A DNA stretch of 64,000 bases from Sulfurospirillum cavolei (lineage in GTDB: Bacteria; Campylobacterota; Campylobacteria; Campylobacterales; Sulfurospirillaceae). The DNA lies in assembly GCF_000813325.1 (NCBI RefSeq), contig NZ_BBQE01000001.1; one strand, written 5' to 3'. A program made the translations under genes and the position numbers. Of this stretch, positions 61,177 to 64,000 are shown in pieces. Position 1 is the first letter of the stretch; each line of letters begins with the position of its first letter. Below the pieces are notes generated by a model, which saw nothing but the letters and a program-made list of their open reading frames with translations, made no database searches and was not told the origin of the DNA.

Positions 61177-63312
61177 TTAAAATCCACTTTCGCGAATCAC
61201 AACGGAGAGTGCTTTTTTGTAAACTTTCGTGATCAAACTCGACGACTCTCCCTCAACGAGCAGTGTTCCCACACTTCGATTGCGCAAACGTACATCGCTC
61301 TCATTAAGATCGATGATGACTTTATAATACGCTTGTTCTGTTTTCAGGCGTTTGTTACCGTCTTGTCGCGTAGCGATTTTTCCGCCGAATACGGAAGCTA
61401 ATTCGGGAAATTCCAAATACGGGCTTGAGACTTTCGCTATATCATTTAGGTTCGCATGAATATCTTTTTGGTCGCCTGAGTGAAAAATAAACGTACTTTT
61501 TGCACTGTTCTTAAGGAACGCCACGTCGTACTCGTTGCAAAAAGCGGTAATGCGATGGTCCGTATCGTCGTATAGTACAAAAATCGGTTTGGTTTTACTC
61601 ACCCATTGATTTTCTTTGAACGTATCGTAAAGATAGACTTTGCCGTCAAAATTTGCCTTGACGTCAAATTTGTGTCGGATTTTTTCTAAACCTTCCAATT
61701 CATTCGCGCTTTTGAGTAAACTCTCCTGCAAGACAAAACGCTTGTCCAAGCTCTCTTTAAAACCGGCTTGTTTATCGAGTTCATGCTTGAGTTGTTCTAT
61801 TTGCGTCTGAACTTGGATGATTTTGAACTCTAATTCCGATGAACGCATTTTTACTAAAAGCTCGCCTTGTTTAACCTCAGCTCCGTTCGTAAAATAGATA
61901 CGTTCGATATATCCATCCTCAATCGGATAAAATTCAAAATAGTGCTTTGATTCGATCACGGCAGGCATCTTGATCGTGCCGTGCCACGGAATAAAAATCG
62001 CCGCTAAAAGCAGTAAAAACACGAACAGTGAACGTCGGTTTTTTCGATTGAACGTAAGTTCGCCTCTTTTCTTCCACCAGACATGAATTTCTTTGTAAAT
62101 CGGTAAAAAAATAAACCACGCGATTTCAACCGCAAAAAGAATAATACCCAAAGCTTTAAACGCAAAATAATACACTAAAGCGGCAATGCCCAGAAAAAGA
62201 AAAAATCGGTATATCCATGTCGCAATCGCATAAACGATAAAAAATACTTCGCGCTTTTTCGTCAAAAGTTCCGGTTTTTCTTGTTCCAACCCTAAAATAT
62301 AGTGACGTAAAAACCATTTTGCCATCGCAAAAGAGCGTGGTTGTAAGTTGTGCGTATCGGTCAAATCCGCAAGGGCATAATAGCCGTCAAAACGCAAAAA
62401 AGGGCTAATATTGATCAGTAAAGAACTTGTCCAACTGGTCGTTGCAATGATAAATAAAATGCTTTTAAAAACGCCGATCGGTGCAAACGACCATAAAAAC
62501 GTCGCGATCAATGCCAAATAAAGCTCGACTTTGATCCCCGCTAGAACAATCTGCAACCGCTGATAGTTGGACTTTAACTTCCAAGCACTGGTCGTATCGG
62601 TGTATAAAACGGGAAAAAGGACTAAAAAAGCAACACCCATCGTGGGAACTTTGCACCCAAAACGCTTTGCGCTAAAAGCATGTCCTAATTCATGAAAGCT
62701 TTTAACAAACACCAAAGAGAGAAAATAATAAACAGCACCCTCTTGCGAGAAAAAATAGAGAAATGTTGAGCTAAACGTTGCCCAGTCCCTTAAGATAAAA
62801 ACAATGCCGATAAAGCCTAAAACCAAAACGCAGTTTTGCCAAAGTCTTGAGTACAAAAAATCGATGCGGTGCACATTGGCTTCCAGCCAGCGATCGGGTT
62901 TAACCAACGGGATGCGAATGAACAGATAGTTGTGCAAAAGCCATTTAAGCAACGTTTGTCTGGAGTGTTTATACATCGCTTTAATGCGATACAAAGTGTT
63001 CGAATCTTCACAAACAATCAAGTTGTTTTGGCTTAAAAATTCGATAAACGTCTGCAAAGATTCCGCATCGATTGCGTAGTTTTTCTCCTCTAAAATCTTT
63101 AAAAATTCTGCGGTCGTGATGCCGCTTTGCCAATGTGAAATAAGCTCAAATGCGTCAATACCGATCGTGAAATACTTGTTTTGAATCGGATCAAACAGTA
63201 ACCAACGCTTAGAACCATCTTCGGCCGAAGAGGTATCCAATAGTTTTAAATCGTTTCGTAACGGCGGTAAAAGCGGCTCTTGTGTTTCAGGAAGCATTAC
63301 CAGCCGATCCAT
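61177..63312 (-). CDS. PqqD-like / M50 site-2 protease / HlyD-like fusion protein
   Basis: A 711-aa multi-domain membrane protein. Residues about 20-105 resemble a PqqD-type peptide-recognition domain (RWLLFDPIQNKYFTIGIDAF). An M50 intramembrane metalloprotease core follows, with zinc motif HELGH at 207-211 and the distant aspartate D309 in FLRFDGYYALADL, amid six or more TM helices. From about residue 430 a TM helix leads to a periplasmic biotinyl-lipoyl/HlyD-like region with a coiled coil (KMRSSELEFKIIQVQTQIEQ). Start at 63312 overlaps the adaptor gene; ATG 63297 (TAATG) is an alternative. It probably works with that adaptor in export of a processed peptide or large protein. Confidence 0.87.
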   Translation of the reverse strand: MDRLVMLPETQEPLLPPLRNDLKLLDTSSAEDGSKRWLLFDPIQNKYFTIGIDAFELISHWQSGITTAEFLKILEEKNYAIDAESLQTFIEFLSQNNLIVCEDSNTLYRIKAMYKHSRQTLLKWLLHNYLFIRIPLVKPDRWLEANVHRIDFLYSRLWQNCVLVLGFIGIVFILRDWATFSSTFLYFFSQEGAVYYFLSLVFVKSFHELGHAFSAKRFGCKVPTMGVAFLVLFPVLYTDTTSAWKLKSNYQRLQIVLAGIKVELYLALIATFLWSFAPIGVFKSILFIIATTSWTSSLLINISPFLRFDGYYALADLTDTHNLQPRSFAMAKWFLRHYILGLEQEKPELLTKKREVFFIVYAIATWIYRFFLFLGIAALVYYFAFKALGIILFAVEIAWFIFLPIYKEIHVWWKKRGELTFNRKNRRSLFVFLLLLAAIFIPWHGTIKMPAVIESKHYFEFYPIEDGYIERIYFTNGAEVKQGELLVKMRSSELEFKIIQVQTQIEQLKHELDKQAGFKESLDKRFVLQESLLKSANELEGLEKIRHKFDVKANFDGKVYLYDTFKENQWVSKTKPIFVLYDDTDHRITAFCNEYDVAFLKNSAKSTFIFHSGDQKDIHANLNDIAKVSSPYLEFPELASVFGGKIATRQDGNKRLKTEQAYYKVIIDLNESDVRLRNRSVGTLLVEGESSSLITKVYKKALSVVIRESGF

Positions 63313-64000
63313 TGCCTAACGGCGGTGATGGGTTTACGAAAAAGGTAAAAAAAGAGCGTTACGTTGTGTGAATAGATTTTTGCCGTACCTCTGAGTCCGA
63401 TGGAGGGAATATACCCGTTTTCTTGAATATCGTCAAAATCCGCGACAATACGATACGACAAAACATTCTGCTCGGTGAGTTCAGGTTTGTAGGAGATATA
63501 TTTGATTTTGGCATTCCACGCGTTGATCGGGTCGTTGTCAAAAAACGCTTTAACGGAGGCGTTTTCTTCGAGGAAAAGAGCATCATTGACGGGAAGCATG
63601 ATTTTGAGCTCTATTTTACGAGCATCCGCAATCAAAAAGATACGCTCTCCCGTAGCGACGGGCTTTCCTTTCCAATCGTTAGGATTGGTGATAATCGCAA
63701 TCCCCTCTTCTTTCGCAAAGATGGAGGTTTTATCCAACTGATCTTTCGCATGTGCAAGCTCGGCTTCTTTGAGTTTGACATGGTTTTCAAGCTGTGCAAT
63801 TTGGCTTTTTTGTTTCGGATCAAAAAAACTGCTTTGTCTGGCAGTAAACAATTCGGCATTGCTCACGTCAAGCGTTCGTTTGGCAACTAAATAGTTGTTG
63901 TTAAAATCGACGTCGTCAAACTTGACGACCAATTGATCTTTTGTTACCTTTTCGTTCGGAAACACCTTAACCTCTTCAATGACCGCATTAAGAGGCGACG
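63297..64000 (-). CDS. HlyD-family periplasmic adaptor protein (5' part beyond window edge)
   Basis: C-terminal part of a membrane-fusion adaptor. The open frame continues to the right edge (reading NAVIEEVKVFPNEKVTKDQL on the minus strand), so the listed start-like codon at 63965 is internal. The biotinyl-lipoyl hairpin VFPNEKVTKDQLVVKFDD is followed by a coiled coil (LENHVKLKEAELAHAKDQLD) and a beta-barrel domain (about 100 residues). It overlaps the M50 fusion gene by 16 bases. The two probably form a secretion or peptide-processing unit whose other parts lie beyond the window. Confidence 0.85.
   Translation of the reverse strand, partial: SPLNAVIEEVKVFPNEKVTKDQLVVKFDDVDFNNNYLVAKRTLDVSNAELFTARQSSFFDPKQKSQIAQLENHVKLKEAELAHAKDQLDKTSIFAKEEGIAIITNPNDWKGKPVATGERIFLIADARKIELKIMLPVNDALFLEENASVKAFFDNDPINAWNAKIKYISYKPELTEQNVLSYRIVADFDDIQENGYIPSIGLRGTAKIYSHNVTLFFYLFRKPITAVRQWIGW

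Overview
The window is a bacterial chromosome segment of about 64 kb, very likely from a member of the Campylobacterota (Epsilonproteobacteria), closest in character to Sulfurospirillum and relatives. The reasons are the gene orders murA-moeA, flgA-ubiX-coaD-tmk-hisS-speA-cysE-(...)-aspartate aminotransferase and ilvB-ilvH-lpxD, which as I recall match Campylobacter jejuni blocks, together with several methyl-accepting chemotaxis proteins, AT-rich promoters with strong -10 boxes, and sulfur/cytochrome redox genes. There is no rRNA, IS element, prophage or CRISPR array. Two tRNA genes are present: Gly-GCC and Pro-GGG.

Layout. 1-10.7 kb: housekeeping genes on the plus strand (murA cut by the left edge, moeA, an MCP, tRNA-Gly, flgA, ubiX, coaD, tmk, hisS, speA, cysE). 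10.7-17.8 kb: an iron-only (FeFe) nitrogenase island, anfD-anfG-anfK, a PPOX-type flavoprotein, a sigma54 activator of AnfA type and a NifE-like cofactor scaffold protein. 17.9-20.4 kb: aspartate aminotransferase and a GltD-like oxidoreductase. 20.4-25.2 kb, minus strand: ilvB-ilvH-lpxD-small gene, and ppx/gppA with a small membrane protein. 25.4-28.5 kb: a sulfide:quinone-oxidoreductase-like flavoprotein with a cytochrome c lipoprotein and a cytochrome b/c protein. 28.7-30.4 kb: pdxJ-pdxA. 30.4-34.1 kb, minus: an ECF-type nickel transporter operon (nikK, nikM, nikL, nikQ, nikO, methyltransferase) behind a near-ideal NikR-type operator. 34.2-42.6 kb, minus: selU, a HIT protein, trpC, a TPR lipoprotein, a YkgJ-like protein, a TrmN6-like methyltransferase, a giant coiled-coil protein and a flavoprotein reductase. 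42.7-47.4 kb: proA, an ABC ATPase, dedA, a CheX-like protein, a J-domain protein and class II DAHP synthase. 47.4-54.5 kb: an MCP and the aapJQMP amino-acid ABC transporter. 54.5-61 kb: ilvA, a CoA-binding protein, a third MCP, trmA, a DUF445 protein, a radical SAM protein and tRNA-Pro. 61-64 kb: a PqqD/M50/HlyD fusion protein and a HlyD-type adaptor cut by the right edge.

The biological highlight is the anf island. AnfD and AnfK have all expected cluster-ligand residues, AnfG (delta subunit) is present, and a GTAC-N6-GTAC dyad (the motif I recall for VnfA/AnfA-type activators) lies upstream of anfD, while the matching activator is encoded three genes downstream. Three things depart from textbook anf clusters. 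There is no anfH next to anfD. The activator carries GAFTDA instead of GAFTGA. The NifE-like protein keeps its three FeS-cluster cysteines but has Asn where NifE has the cofactor-holding cysteine. The island sits cleanly between cysE and the aspartate aminotransferase gene, which are neighbours in C. jejuni. The nif genes that FeFe-cofactor assembly should need (nifB, an Fe protein) must lie outside this window.
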